20,807 nt of DNA. It comes from DATFYI01 sp035315125. GTDB taxonomy: Bacteria; Chloroflexota; Anaerolineae; Anaerolineales; Anaerolineaceae. The stretch is from NCBI GenBank assembly GCA_035315125.1, contig DATFYI010000124.1, positions 1 to 20,807 of the forward strand, in the 5' to 3' direction. Position 1 is the first letter of the stretch; each line of letters starts with the position of its first letter. The position numbers and the translations under genes are program-made. Positions 1 through 8,022 of the stretch are shown piece by piece. Below the pieces are notes generated by a model that was not told where the DNA came from, ran no database searches, and saw only the letters and a list, made by a program, of their open reading frames with translations.

Positions 1-1431
1 ATCATTGAATGGGCCATCTAAAATCGGGCGCTCAGTGCCATAGCCCTGGTTGTTCAACACCACCACAATTGGATTTAAATTATAGCGCGCCGCTGTCGAA
101 AGCTCGATGCCGGTCATTTGAAAGGCACCATCGCCAACCAAAACTAATGGCCGCAGGTCGCGATTGCTCATTTGCGCTCCGATACTGGCAGGCACAGCGA
201 ACCCAAGTGACGCATAATAAGCAGTTGCGAGGAATTGAGCCGAGCGGCAGGTCACCAGATCCATGGCACCGTAAAGTGCATCCCCCACATCTGAGATAAC
301 TACCATGTTGCAGTCCAAAAAAGCGTTGATTTGCTGGAATACTCGTTGCACGGTGATTTTTGCTCCGGTTTTTGAAATGTAGCTATCCGATAGTAAAACG
401 GGTTTTTTCCAATCAAAAACGCAGGGGTGGATTTCTTGTTCAAGTAGACCCTGCAAGAAATCCTGAGCAGTCACAGTTTCATAAGTATGGTGTGCAATGG
501 TGATTTTTTCATTCGAGATAAAAATAATTTTTGATGGGTCCAAATGGGCACTATATATGCCTAAATTGACATCGGTAAGCAAAGCTCCTACCAAAATAAG
601 GCAGTCGCTTGTTTCGACGTAATCGCGTACTGCTTCATCACCCAGCGCACCGGCATAAACGCCCATGTAGAGAGGATGAGTTTCTGGGACAGCTGATTTG
701 CCAGAAATCGTGACGGCCAACGGAATTTGGGTATTTTCAGCAAATCGAATGGATTGTTCGTGCCAACCAAAACGATAACATTCATCGCCCATTAAAATGA
801 CGGGCCGTTTGGCCGCGTTGATTTTATTTACCGTCTCCTGGAGGGCTTCTTTTAAGGTCTCCGGCTCACTCTGGACTTTTACTAACCCGGGTTTTTTGTT
901 TAACCTGGCCACCTTATAATCTACCATGTCGCGCGGTATCTCAATGAAACCGGGTCGTTTATAGCGTAGCACAGCCTCGATGACACGGTCAATCTCCAAT
1001 AAAGCCGTGTCTGGATCGCTCAAATCGGCTGTTGCAACTGAGATCTGTTCAAATATTTTCATTTGAGTGTCAAACCGGTTGGATTTATGATGAAGCAGTT
1101 GGTTTTTCACCCTTTCTCTAGTGCCTGGGGCGCCGCTGATCACCAGCACGGGTACCTGTTCGGCGAATGCCTGTGCGGTGGTATTCACTACTTTTAACCC
1201 TCCCACTCCATAGGTAACACAAACAACCCCAAGACCGGTCAAACGGGCATACGCATCGGCAGCAAACCCGGCGCCCTGTTCGTCGGAAGTATTCACTACC
1301 TGCAAGGGGCTATCAACCATTTTCTTAAAAAAGCCCAGTACATAGTCGCCGGGTACACCAAAAACATGTTGTACGCCTTGAGCCAATATTTGCTCGATCA
1401 GATAATCACCAATCCCGATCATAGACTCCAT
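1..1431 (-). CDS. 2-keto acid decarboxylase, ThDP-dependent (PDC/IPDC type), 3'-partial
   Basis: An open frame of 477 codons runs from an ATG at 1431 off the left edge with no stop, so roughly the last 70-80 residues of a ~550-residue enzyme are missing. It probably decarboxylates a 2-keto acid (pyruvate, indolepyruvate or phenylpyruvate type) to an aldehyde, using thiamine diphosphate and Mg2+ in the cytoplasm. Visible signatures are the N-terminal GDY (Asp29), the cofactor Glu51 in DEQGAGFAADAYAR, the paired His114-His115, the GDG metal/ThDP motif at 433-435, and NNQGYGTE at 460-467. Glu467 sits where the catalytic Glu of pyruvate decarboxylase lies. The His-His pair plus that Glu favour a decarboxylase over acetolactate synthase, which lacks them. 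A strong GGAGGA lies about 8 nt before the ATG. A second in-frame ATG (codon 4) is less well placed. The gene diverges from the thioesterase at 1718. Substrate is not decidable from sequence. Confidence 0.9.
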   Translation of the reverse strand, partial: MESMIGIGDYLIEQILAQGVQHVFGVPGDYVLGFFKKMVDSPLQVVNTSDEQGAGFAADAYARLTGLGVVCVTYGVGGLKVVNTTAQAFAEQVPVLVISGAPGTRERVKNQLLHHKSNRFDTQMKIFEQISVATADLSDPDTALLEIDRVIEAVLRYKRPGFIEIPRDMVDYKVARLNKKPGLVKVQSEPETLKEALQETVNKINAAKRPVILMGDECYRFGWHEQSIRFAENTQIPLAVTISGKSAVPETHPLYMGVYAGALGDEAVRDYVETSDCLILVGALLTDVNLGIYSAHLDPSKIIFISNEKITIAHHTYETVTAQDFLQGLLEQEIHPCVFDWKKPVLLSDSYISKTGAKITVQRVFQQINAFLDCNMVVISDVGDALYGAMDLVTCRSAQFLATAYYASLGFAVPASIGAQMSNRDLRPLVLVGDGAFQMTGIELSTAARYNLNPIVVVLNNQGYGTERPILDGPFND

Positions 1432-1528
1432 ATAAATATCCTCCGAAAATTAATTATCAAATGTTTATAAAAATCTATATTGAGAACATTTACGATATTA
1501 AATATCCAGTATCAGGTTATCATTAATC

Positions 1529-1588
1529 TTGCCGGCAAGCAAGCATTTTTAATTATCTCTCTCCAAAAAAGGTTAATTTTGCCGGCAA
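1529..1588. promoter_or_regulatory. Paired TTGCCGGCAA palindromes, candidate operator
   Basis: The perfect palindrome TTGCCGGCAA occurs at 1529-1538 and again at 1579-1588. Each copy is preceded by TTAAT and followed by GC. The centres are exactly 50 bp apart, close to five helical turns, so a dimeric regulator could bind both on one face and loop the DNA. They lie in the 286-bp spacer between the divergent decarboxylase and thioesterase genes, which holds no convincing gene. A further AT-rich palindrome, GATATTAAATATC, lies at 1494-1506 nearer the decarboxylase. Operator function is inference. Confidence 0.45.
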
Positions 1589-1717
1589 GCCGGATATAGG
1601 AGGATATTCTAACTAGCCGATACCCATAATTGGCGATAAAATAGCCATCTGTCGACATACAGGAAGGTATTTTTTCCCACGAACACAATCTTAGAAAATA
1701 CTTTCGTTGAGGCAATC

Positions 1718-2473
1718 ATGGAACGGTATGCGATCTTCACTTTCGAAACGAGCGTAAAATCATATGAAACCGATTTTCAGGGAAGTTGGAAGCCGGCCTG
1801 TTTAATTCAAAATTTGATTAAAGCAGCATCAGACCATGCCAGTCTGCTTGGCTTCGATTATGCCGTTCTTTTAGAGCGTGGTCTGGTATGGGTGCTGGCG
1901 AGGCTCAAAATTCGTTTCTTTGAGATACCAACCCTTAAACAAGCAGTCACCATCAAGACCTGGCCAAAGGGTATCGAACAAAAATTATTCTTCATGCGCG
2001 ATTTTGATGTCCGCGGCGCCGATAATCGTCCACTGGTTACCGCCTCTCTTGCCTGGCTGTTAATGAATCCAAAAACGAGGCGCATCCTTTCCCCGCAGGC
2101 GCTGGGCGGAAGCGTGCCAGATAATGGCGGTTTAAGCTCCCTAGATGAACTACTCGAAAAAATTGAGCTGCCCGATGGACTGCTCGATCAGTTGACAGTT
2201 AAAGCCAACTACAGCGCGGTTGACCTTTTAGGCCATGCCAATGCCGCCCGCTATGTTGAATGGGTTTGTGATTGTTTTCTGCAGGAACAATACCAGCTCA
2301 ATCGTTTAGATTGGTTGCAGATCAATTACAGTCATGAAACGAAACCTGGCGAAACCCTCTCGATTATGACCGGCTGCGCCAACGACGATCCATTCCAATG
2401 GTTCATTCAAGGCACAAATCAAACCAGAGACCTAAAGGCTTTCGAGGCGGCCCTGGGCTGGGTTAAACGCTAG
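1718..2473 (+). CDS. Acyl-ACP thioesterase
   Basis: This 251-residue protein is a double-hotdog acyl-ACP thioesterase (Acyl-ACP_TE, plant FatA/FatB and bacterial TE relatives). Such enzymes hydrolyse acyl-ACP to free fatty acid plus ACP in the cytoplasm. The N-terminal hotdog (about 1-135) has the family layout: the YETDFQG start, the long helix with DHASLLGFDY, then the WPKG and SLAWLLMNPKTRRI strands. The C-terminal hotdog begins at KANYSAVDLLGHANAARYVEW (split here only for naming: Asp169, His173, Asn175 and Glu181). His and Asn in this GHxN segment match the catalytic region of the family. Length is typical for bacterial members. GAGG lies 7-8 nt before the ATG at 1718. The gene ends 23 bp from the convergent mannose-6-phosphate isomerase gene. 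It is a stand-alone gene with no fatty acid synthesis genes nearby. Confidence 0.9.
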   Translation: MERYAIFTFETSVKSYETDFQGSWKPACLIQNLIKAASDHASLLGFDYAVLLERGLVWVLARLKIRFFEIPTLKQAVTIKTWPKGIEQKLFFMRDFDVRGADNRPLVTASLAWLLMNPKTRRILSPQALGGSVPDNGGLSSLDELLEKIELPDGLLDQLTVKANYSAVDLLGHANAARYVEWVCDCFLQEQYQLNRLDWLQINYSHETKPGETLSIMTGCANDDPFQWFIQGTNQTRDLKAFEAALGWVKR

Positions 2474-2496
2474 AAAACACCTATTTATTACAATCA

Positions 2497-3447
2497 TCAC
2501 CCAACAGTGGCTCTCAATATACGATAGGAACCGTTTGGTATGATCTGATATGGTCCACAGCCAGCCGGCACCAGGGTCGTTTCTAAACGATTGAGTGGGA
2601 TTTTCCAACCGTCGCCTTCGATATGGATGCTGCCATGCACAACTGTCAATGTATCGAAAGATTCACCGTGCCGATCTAATACAATTTTATTTAATTGGGC
2701 AGCTAGAGTCTCTAATTTAAAATATGGACAAGAGATAATATTATAAAGACTGCCATCGGGCAGCTCCGGCAAGGGTAAAAGCTGACTAGTCGCCTTCGGA
2801 TCAACCACTGCAAGACTTTTTTCAATATGCAAAGGCCTTTCCTTGGTGTTCGGACGGTTCCAATCGAACACTCGGTAAGTTGTATCAGAGCTTTGTTGGA
2901 TCTCATAAAGTAGCAAACCCGGTCCAAGTGCGTGGATAGTCCCGGCCGGGATAAAAATACTTTCGCCGGCGTGTACTTGCAAGCGCTGCATTATCTCCAC
3001 TACCGTGCCAGAGCGTATTGCTTTTTCCAGGTCCTCTTCAGAAGTGCCTGGGCGTAACCCGCACAAAATCTCGGCCCCCGTTTCAGTCTCAAGAAAATGC
3101 CAGGCCTCAGTCTTACCAATGAAATTTGGGCCCTCCAATTTTTTTGCTTGTTCATCATTTGGATGTACCTGTAAAGAGAGCCATTGGGCGCAATCCAGCA
3201 GTTTGATCAGCAGAGGAAAGCGCAAACCGCTCGTTTCAATTGCATGTTGGCCCAATAAACTTGCGCCATAATGTGCCACCAGATCTGCAAGAGTGCGTCC
3301 GGCCAGCGGGCCATTGGCCACCTCATCCTTCTCATAAACCACCCAGGCTTCAGCAACCGGCGATTCGCCCGGTTTTAAACGATTTCCACCCCAAACGTAC
3401 TTGCGATACTGAGGTACAAGCAATATTGGTTGGTGAATTGGATCCAT
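2497..3447 (-). CDS. manA: Mannose-6-phosphate isomerase, class I (type I PMI)
   Basis: A 316-residue cupin metalloenzyme that interconverts mannose-6-phosphate and fructose-6-phosphate, linking mannose or GDP-mannose metabolism to glycolysis. The Zn ligands of the family are all present: Gln93 and His95 in LSLQVHPNDE, Glu114 in KTEAWHFLE, and His172 in GTIHALG. Arg192 in TYRVFDW is the conserved catalytic-site Arg. The length fits the short Bacillus-type ManA rather than the ~390-residue E. coli type. The start ATG at 3447 is preceded only by a weak AAGTGAG, and translation from it gives the typical N-terminus ending in KYVWGGNRL. The gene appears monocistronic and converges on the thioesterase gene. 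Confidence 0.93.
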   Translation of the reverse strand: MDPIHQPILLVPQYRKYVWGGNRLKPGESPVAEAWVVYEKDEVANGPLAGRTLADLVAHYGASLLGQHAIETSGLRFPLLIKLLDCAQWLSLQVHPNDEQAKKLEGPNFIGKTEAWHFLETETGAEILCGLRPGTSEEDLEKAIRSGTVVEIMQRLQVHAGESIFIPAGTIHALGPGLLLYEIQQSSDTTYRVFDWNRPNTKERPLHIEKSLAVVDPKATSQLLPLPELPDGSLYNIISCPYFKLETLAAQLNKIVLDRHGESFDTLTVVHGSIHIEGDGWKIPLNRLETTLVPAGCGPYQIIPNGSYRILRATVG

Positions 3448-3653
3448 TACATTTACTCACTTTCGATACAACCAGTCCGCCAAAAATAAAAATGAGATCA
3501 CAACGGCTGAATAGATAATAAATTTTTCATTTATATAGAATAGATTTTACTTGATTTCCTGCACAAGATTATTAATGATTCTCTATGAATAAAAAGTCCT
3601 CTTTCGCTGTATTATGAATTGAATATTATTGCTTTATTTCAGATAGGTGAATA

Positions 3654-3926
3654 ATGAGCGATCCAAACTATATTGAAATCAGCAAGACTCTAACCAGTGC
3701 ATCCAGTCTGACATCGATTGAGTGCCATGCTTTATTAAAAACCGAGATCGTTTATGGTCAAACCAATATTGCGGTTATAACGTTGGATCAAGATGGCAAA
3801 ATAACATCCGATATCTATTTGGAGTTGATGGATGGTAAATTGACCCTTTATGTCTGGGATCAGGCCCATATCGATGGCAAATCCCCCATCATTAAGCAGC
3901 TACTCACCGAAATAAAATGTGATTAA
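3654..3926 (+). CDS. Hypothetical protein, 90 residues
   Basis: I do not recognise this protein. It is 90 residues with a mixed composition, alternating hydrophobic segments (TNIAVITLDQDGKI and DIYLELMDGKLTLYVWD) that suggest a small beta-rich fold, and no signal peptide or membrane segment. An AGGTGA lies about 4-8 nt before the ATG, and the frame fills the space exactly, ending 3 bp from the convergent HPrK/PEPCK-fold gene. Codon use resembles its neighbours, so I consider it a real gene. A functional link with the convergent kinase-like gene is possible but not shown; tail-to-tail placement is weak evidence. Confidence 0.65.
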   Translation: MSDPNYIEISKTLTSASSLTSIECHALLKTEIVYGQTNIAVITLDQDGKITSDIYLELMDGKLTLYVWDQAHIDGKSPIIKQLLTEIKCD

Positions 3927-3929
3927 GAC

Positions 3930-5702
3930 TTATCTGACGCTGGGAGCAATTTTCTTAAGCATCGCTAATAATGCCGCAGCAGCCTCCTGAGGTCCAATAC
4001 GCTCTTTTCCGGTCACACCCAATTGGGTACGCATTTGCCCAACATAACAGCCCTTTTCAAAAAATGCCTGGAAATAGCGCTTAGCGATTTCTTCGTGTAG
4101 ATCTGGATATTGCTCAGGCCCAAAAATATTGGCAAAATAGGTATGCACCAGGCCAGTGGTACTGGTTGTACCTTTACTCATCACATTACCTGCCCGAAAT
4201 ACCTCGATAGCTTCCTGCGGGGTGGAAAATTCTTCGAATACCGGATGATCTTCATCTACAACTTCATAGTTGTTAGCATACAATACAAAATCCACCTTGA
4301 AACCCTTGCTGATGTTATAGTAAGTAGTAACCGGTAGAACTACCCGTGCATTGACCTGGTTAGGGTTCATAATGATGGTACGATCGATCTGGCCAAAAGC
4401 GTATCCCGGCTGTAAATCGTCCAGACGTACAAATGCACCGGTTTCCGTTCCATAACCCAGGATGTCACCATCCTTATTGATATCGATAGAACCCATGTCA
4501 TCAGCAATAATAATCACATCTTCCAATTCCTCGGAAGCGCTGGTGCGCAGTGCTTCCAAAGTTTCGGATTTTCCTGCACCGGTATCTCCCATAACTAAGA
4601 TTGTAAAAGCCCCACTATCACGAATCATCAGATGAAACATGGCACCATGAAATGGCATCCTGCCAGATTTCATCATCTGGATATTATGCAGTGTCAAAAT
4701 CATCTTCTTTAAATAACCAAAATAATCGTAATTCTGGCTCCCGGGAACGGCGCCCACTAGAATTCCATTTTCTTCGTCATCAAAGAAAACGGTCTTATAT
4801 TTCTTGGAGACCGGCATTTTGTCTTCCGGGATACCGAAAATGCAAATCGCATCCGGCTTACGTTCCAGGTCCGTATCATCCGCCAACTCGAATAGGTTAC
4901 ACAAGGAAAAATTCAATTCAAATTGAGATACCGAAAAATAAACCATCACCAGCAGAGCACCAACCTTAGCTGGATAACACAACCATTCATCACTATTTAA
5001 GTCGATGGCATCGATCGGGTTTGTATAAATACGTTCAAATGAACCGGTGCGTTTATTAATACCAGATGTATAGATTAATGGTGGATAGATCAGCACTTGA
5101 CGGATAACCGACAGATGACTTAGTTTTTCGGCATAATGTGCCGGATATTTATTTTGTTTTGGCAAAGCAATTGCGGCAATCTCGGCTCCAGCTCGTACCT
5201 GGCGGTAAATGCGAGGGTGGTTGCCGGTAATATTTTCTTGCACATCGCGGTATGTGCTGCGAATAAGATGGGTCAGATGTTCAATAGTGGAATTAAAAGT
5301 GCGGTAGGGCCTTTTATCGAATTGATCACCAATAGAATCACATACAATCAGTCTTTGCAAATGACGCCAATAGTTATAAAGGTATTCAATAAAATCATTG
5401 AATAGAATGCGATCTTTAAAAAACTGCTCAGAACCGTTCAAAACTTTGGGTACCAAATCACCATTCAGACGTGTTAAGAAATGCAGTGTTTCTATCAGCA
5501 ATTGAACATCACTTTCGGTGATGTCCTTATGATCGAAAATTCCAATCAATTTTGAATTGCGTTTTGAAAGATCATCGATACAACGCGTTAATACTTTCCG
5601 AAAGACAATACTCGAGATCAAATCATCGGCATTATCGCACAGTCTATCCTTCAACCGAAGAATAATTTTCCCATCAAAAATCTGAAATGAATTGATATCC
5701 AT
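3930..5702 (-). CDS. HPr kinase/PEP carboxykinase-fold P-loop protein
   Basis: A 590-residue soluble protein with a nucleotide-binding C-terminal half. The P-loop is GDTGAGKSET at 372-381, which is closer to HPr kinase (GxSGxGKSE) than to classical PEPCK (GxSGTGKTT). An Asp-Asp metal motif follows in IIIADDMGSI (397-406), and His353 precedes the P-loop in PFHGAM. A conserved GTETGAFVRLDDL segment (418-430) and a GTTSTTG turn (511-517) followed by a FGPEQYPDLHEEIAK segment resemble the end of PEPCK-type folds. The first 340 residues have no family I can name. Database annotation as 'phosphoenolpyruvate carboxykinase' would be plausible, but the canonical PEPCK substrate motifs are not evident. 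A protein kinase/phosphorylase or small-molecule phosphotransferase role is equally open. No HPr or other PTS gene is in the window. The ATG at 5702 lies downstream of an AT-rich spacer. Confidence 0.75.
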   Translation of the reverse strand: MDINSFQIFDGKIILRLKDRLCDNADDLISSIVFRKVLTRCIDDLSKRNSKLIGIFDHKDITESDVQLLIETLHFLTRLNGDLVPKVLNGSEQFFKDRILFNDFIEYLYNYWRHLQRLIVCDSIGDQFDKRPYRTFNSTIEHLTHLIRSTYRDVQENITGNHPRIYRQVRAGAEIAAIALPKQNKYPAHYAEKLSHLSVIRQVLIYPPLIYTSGINKRTGSFERIYTNPIDAIDLNSDEWLCYPAKVGALLVMVYFSVSQFELNFSLCNLFELADDTDLERKPDAICIFGIPEDKMPVSKKYKTVFFDDEENGILVGAVPGSQNYDYFGYLKKMILTLHNIQMMKSGRMPFHGAMFHLMIRDSGAFTILVMGDTGAGKSETLEALRTSASEELEDVIIIADDMGSIDINKDGDILGYGTETGAFVRLDDLQPGYAFGQIDRTIIMNPNQVNARVVLPVTTYYNISKGFKVDFVLYANNYEVVDEDHPVFEEFSTPQEAIEVFRAGNVMSKGTTSTTGLVHTYFANIFGPEQYPDLHEEIAKRYFQAFFEKGCYVGQMRTQLGVTGKERIGPQEAAAALLAMLKKIAPSVR

Positions 5703-5738
5703 AACAATTACCTCAAAAAAATTCCATATATTTTACTT

Positions 5739-5768
5739 CATAATTGGAGCTTTATAACAACAATTATG
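5739..5768. promoter_or_regulatory. Inverted repeat CATAATTG-N14-CAATTATG
   Basis: Perfect 8-bp arms at 5739-5746 and 5761-5768 lie 37 bp upstream of the start of the minus-strand P-loop protein, inside its likely promoter. GTCAATT also repeats directly at 5778-5784 and 5792-5798 (14-bp period). Operator function is inferred from position and symmetry only. The AT-rich sequence makes chance palindromes more likely. Confidence 0.3.
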
Positions 5769-5926
5769 AAAATTATAGTCAATTAACTTTGGTCAATTGG
5801 TTATGATAAAACCGAAGCACATCTGGAACCGATCGAATCAGGTCGGTCATTAATGGCTTGGCAGAGAGGAATAAATAAAATGAAAACTCTAATCTTTGAT
5901 GTCTGTAAATTAAATATAGGTATTGT

Positions 5927-5932
5927 TATAAT
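5927..5932 (+). promoter_or_regulatory. Candidate -10 (TATAAT) for the SARP regulator gene
   Basis: A consensus TATAAT stands about 50 bp upstream of the ATG at 5982. No good -35 is seen at 16-18 bp, so the promoter may be weak or activated. A 22-codon frame at 5880-5948, with GAGAGGA before its ATG, overlaps this site; I do not consider it a gene. Confidence 0.4.
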
Positions 5933-5981
5933 TTATGTTTATTATTAGTAATTGCAATCTTCTCAAACTTGAAAAGTTTAC

Positions 5982-7913
5982 ATGCCTATTGAAATCGAAA
6001 AACTACTCAATGAGAGTAAATCAAAAGAGCAAGCGGGTGAAATTAACATTGCTATAGACCTTGCGCAGGAAGCACTACAACTTTCTAAACACGATAACCT
6101 GATCGACCTCTATACGCAATCGCACGTCCAACTTGCTAATCTTTTCGCGCGGACAGGCAAGTATTTTGAAGCTCACGAAATTGCTGATGCAATACTCAAG
6201 GAAAATGAGAACAATCATGAAGCTGTGGATGCTTTAATTATTCTTGGGTCATGCTCTGCTCAAACCGACAGCCTGGAAGTTGCCGAAGAACAATTTCAAA
6301 AAGCAGCAGATTTAAGCCGAAAATTGAATTACTTACAAGGGCTGGCAGACTCATTACATAACATGGCCAGCTTAGTTTATCTAACTCGGGGTGAATTTAA
6401 TCTGGCGCTTTCTGTCGTACGCGAAGCAGCCATGCTAGATGGGGAAGAAAATACCCGCTATTGGGGTACATCATTTCTGCGAGCATTTATATACCAGATA
6501 TTGGGTAATCGCCGCGAATTTAGAAGCGCCCTGGATGATCTGTTGCCTTTTGTTAAACCTGCCACCCAAATCGCTGGTGCATATTATATGCTTTGGGGCA
6601 GACTGGCAATGGATGAAAATGAACTGGAAAAGGCTGAGGAATATCTCCGTCTGGCTTTGCGTATTGCTAACAACATCGGCGTACCTGATCTGAATATCTG
6701 GATCAGGATGGATTACAGTCGCTACCATCGTTTGCGCGGTGAGGCGCCCATCGCATTATCTTGGGCTGATGATGGACTTCGATTTGCCAGTCGAACAGGC
6801 TGCCGGTATCTTTATGGTCAAGCCCTCCTTGAACGAGGTCTGGCAACCTGGCAAGCACAGGAATTAAGAAGCGCAGAAGAAAATATTTTGGCAGCCAACC
6901 AGGTTTTTACACCATTTAAAGCGGCCTACGATCAGGCCAGAGCAACTTTTTTACTGGCAGCGATATATCATCAGCAAAAACGACCAGAATTAGATGAAAA
7001 GTGGGTTGAAGCAGCCAGGCTAATTGTTAAAGGTGGATATGCCTTTATTTTGGAACAAGATCGCCCATTGGCTTTTCCTTTGTTAGCCAACCAACTCCAT
7101 AGTCATAAAACTAATTCCAGAAAAATGGCTGAAAACCTTCTGGAGCATTTATCCAAAGTGCCACCCCCTCCTTTAAAAGTAAACGGCTTAGGTCAATTCG
7201 TAGTCTGGCAAGGGCGGAGGCGAATTCCCGATCAAATCTGGCAGCGTAGAAAGGCCGGTGAGCTTTTCCGATACTTAATTTTGCGTCACAGCCACTCTGC
7301 CAATAGAGAAGAGTTGATAGAAGACATCTGGCCGGAACACACAAATTCTGCTACACAGGATTTATTCCATCAGGCAACTTCAACTTTACGCCATATTTTG
7401 GAACCCGATCTACCGGATAAATTTCCTTCTAGATATCTGACGGTCGAAGGGGATCGGGTTTTCTTACGATTACCACCTGGCTCCGTTGTCGACTTTGAGC
7501 AGTTTGAGCAAAACCTGAATCCTGCAATAAATTCCCGCAGCATAGAAAACTTAAAAAATGTGATCAATGGATACACAGGTGCTCTTTTTCCATCCGACCA
7601 ATATACAGATTGGACTATCAGTCGGCGCGAAAGACTTTCTGAGCTATATGTTAGAGGATTGTTGGCTCTGGGTAATATTTATCTGGATCAGGGTAATTTT
7701 TATGATGCATTGGAATGTTCACGCCGTATATTGCAACAGGATATCTGGAATGAAGATGGCGTTCTGCTCGGTATGAAATCTTGCATTGGACTGCGGGATA
7801 TTCCACGAGCCATGCATATTTTTATGGATCTCGAGCGAACGCTTCAAAATGAGCTCAAAATTGCCCCACGAGATGATATTCGCTCACTGGCAAACCAATT
7901 AAAACAAAGCTAA
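5982..7913 (+). CDS. SARP/AfsR-type transcriptional regulator: TPR - winged helix - BTAD
   Basis: A 643-residue cytoplasmic regulator. Residues 1 to about 390 are helical TPR-like repeats (for example ALQLSKHDNLIDLYTQSHVQLANL, named here by its ends ALQLSK and QLANL). Next comes an OmpR-type winged helix at about 396-495: LKVNGLGQF, a basic stretch WQRRKAGELFRYLILR, then NREELIEDIWPE, the hallmark of the SARP DNA-binding domain. The last part, from VVDFEQFEQNL to the end, is a bacterial transcriptional activation domain (BTAD) with LYTGALFPSDQYTDW-like and DALECSRRILQQD-like segments. The order is unusual compared with streptomycete SARPs: the sensor-like TPR array comes first, the DNA-binding part last, and there is no NB-ARC ATPase. 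The RBS is weak (GAAAAG). The next gene, at 8023, carries an SARP-like direct repeat in its promoter and is the best candidate target. Confidence 0.88.
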   Translation: MPIEIEKLLNESKSKEQAGEINIAIDLAQEALQLSKHDNLIDLYTQSHVQLANLFARTGKYFEAHEIADAILKENENNHEAVDALIILGSCSAQTDSLEVAEEQFQKAADLSRKLNYLQGLADSLHNMASLVYLTRGEFNLALSVVREAAMLDGEENTRYWGTSFLRAFIYQILGNRREFRSALDDLLPFVKPATQIAGAYYMLWGRLAMDENELEKAEEYLRLALRIANNIGVPDLNIWIRMDYSRYHRLRGEAPIALSWADDGLRFASRTGCRYLYGQALLERGLATWQAQELRSAEENILAANQVFTPFKAAYDQARATFLLAAIYHQQKRPELDEKWVEAARLIVKGGYAFILEQDRPLAFPLLANQLHSHKTNSRKMAENLLEHLSKVPPPPLKVNGLGQFVVWQGRRRIPDQIWQRRKAGELFRYLILRHSHSANREELIEDIWPEHTNSATQDLFHQATSTLRHILEPDLPDKFPSRYLTVEGDRVFLRLPPGSVVDFEQFEQNLNPAINSRSIENLKNVINGYTGALFPSDQYTDWTISRRERLSELYVRGLLALGNIYLDQGNFYDALECSRRILQQDIWNEDGVLLGMKSCIGLRDIPRAMHIFMDLERTLQNELKIAPRDDIRSLANQLKQS

Positions 7914-7970
7914 GTAAATTTAAAATCCATCTTTTCCACAATTTTGAATTTAATACAAAACAATGGGGTG

Positions 7971-8003
7971 TGTCAGTCATCTGTCAGACGGATGGTTTAT
8001 TCT
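7971..8003 (+). promoter_or_regulatory. Direct repeat TGTCAG, 11-bp period, before a -10: candidate SARP operator
   Basis: TGTCAG occurs at 7971-7976 and 7982-7987, so the period is exactly 11 bp. Eight bases (ACGGATGG) separate the second copy from TTTATT at 7996, and TATTCT at 7998-8003 is a possible -10. SARP regulators are known to bind direct repeats with an 11-bp period located about 8 bp upstream of the -10. The preceding gene encodes a SARP. The assignment is inference from spacing; the repeat unit itself is only 6 bp. Confidence 0.55.
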
Positions 8004-8022
8004 ATTTATTGGAGTAAACAAC

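Noticed and set aside
9..299. Plus-strand frame of 96 residues
   Set aside because: It lies antisense to the strongly supported 2-keto acid decarboxylase and has no recognisable content.
1512..1715. Minus-strand frame of 67 residues in the decarboxylase-thioesterase spacer
   Set aside because: No RBS, unusual composition, and it spans both palindromes; better explained as regulatory spacer.
5880..5948. 22-codon hydrophobic frame with an upstream GAGAGGA
   Set aside because: It is very short, AT-rich and overlaps the likely -10 of the SARP gene; not enough to call a gene.
7963..8022. Longer N-terminus for the 86-residue gene
   Set aside because: No RBS before 7963, whereas GGAG stands 8 nt before 8023; the extension would overlap the TGTCAG repeats and -10.
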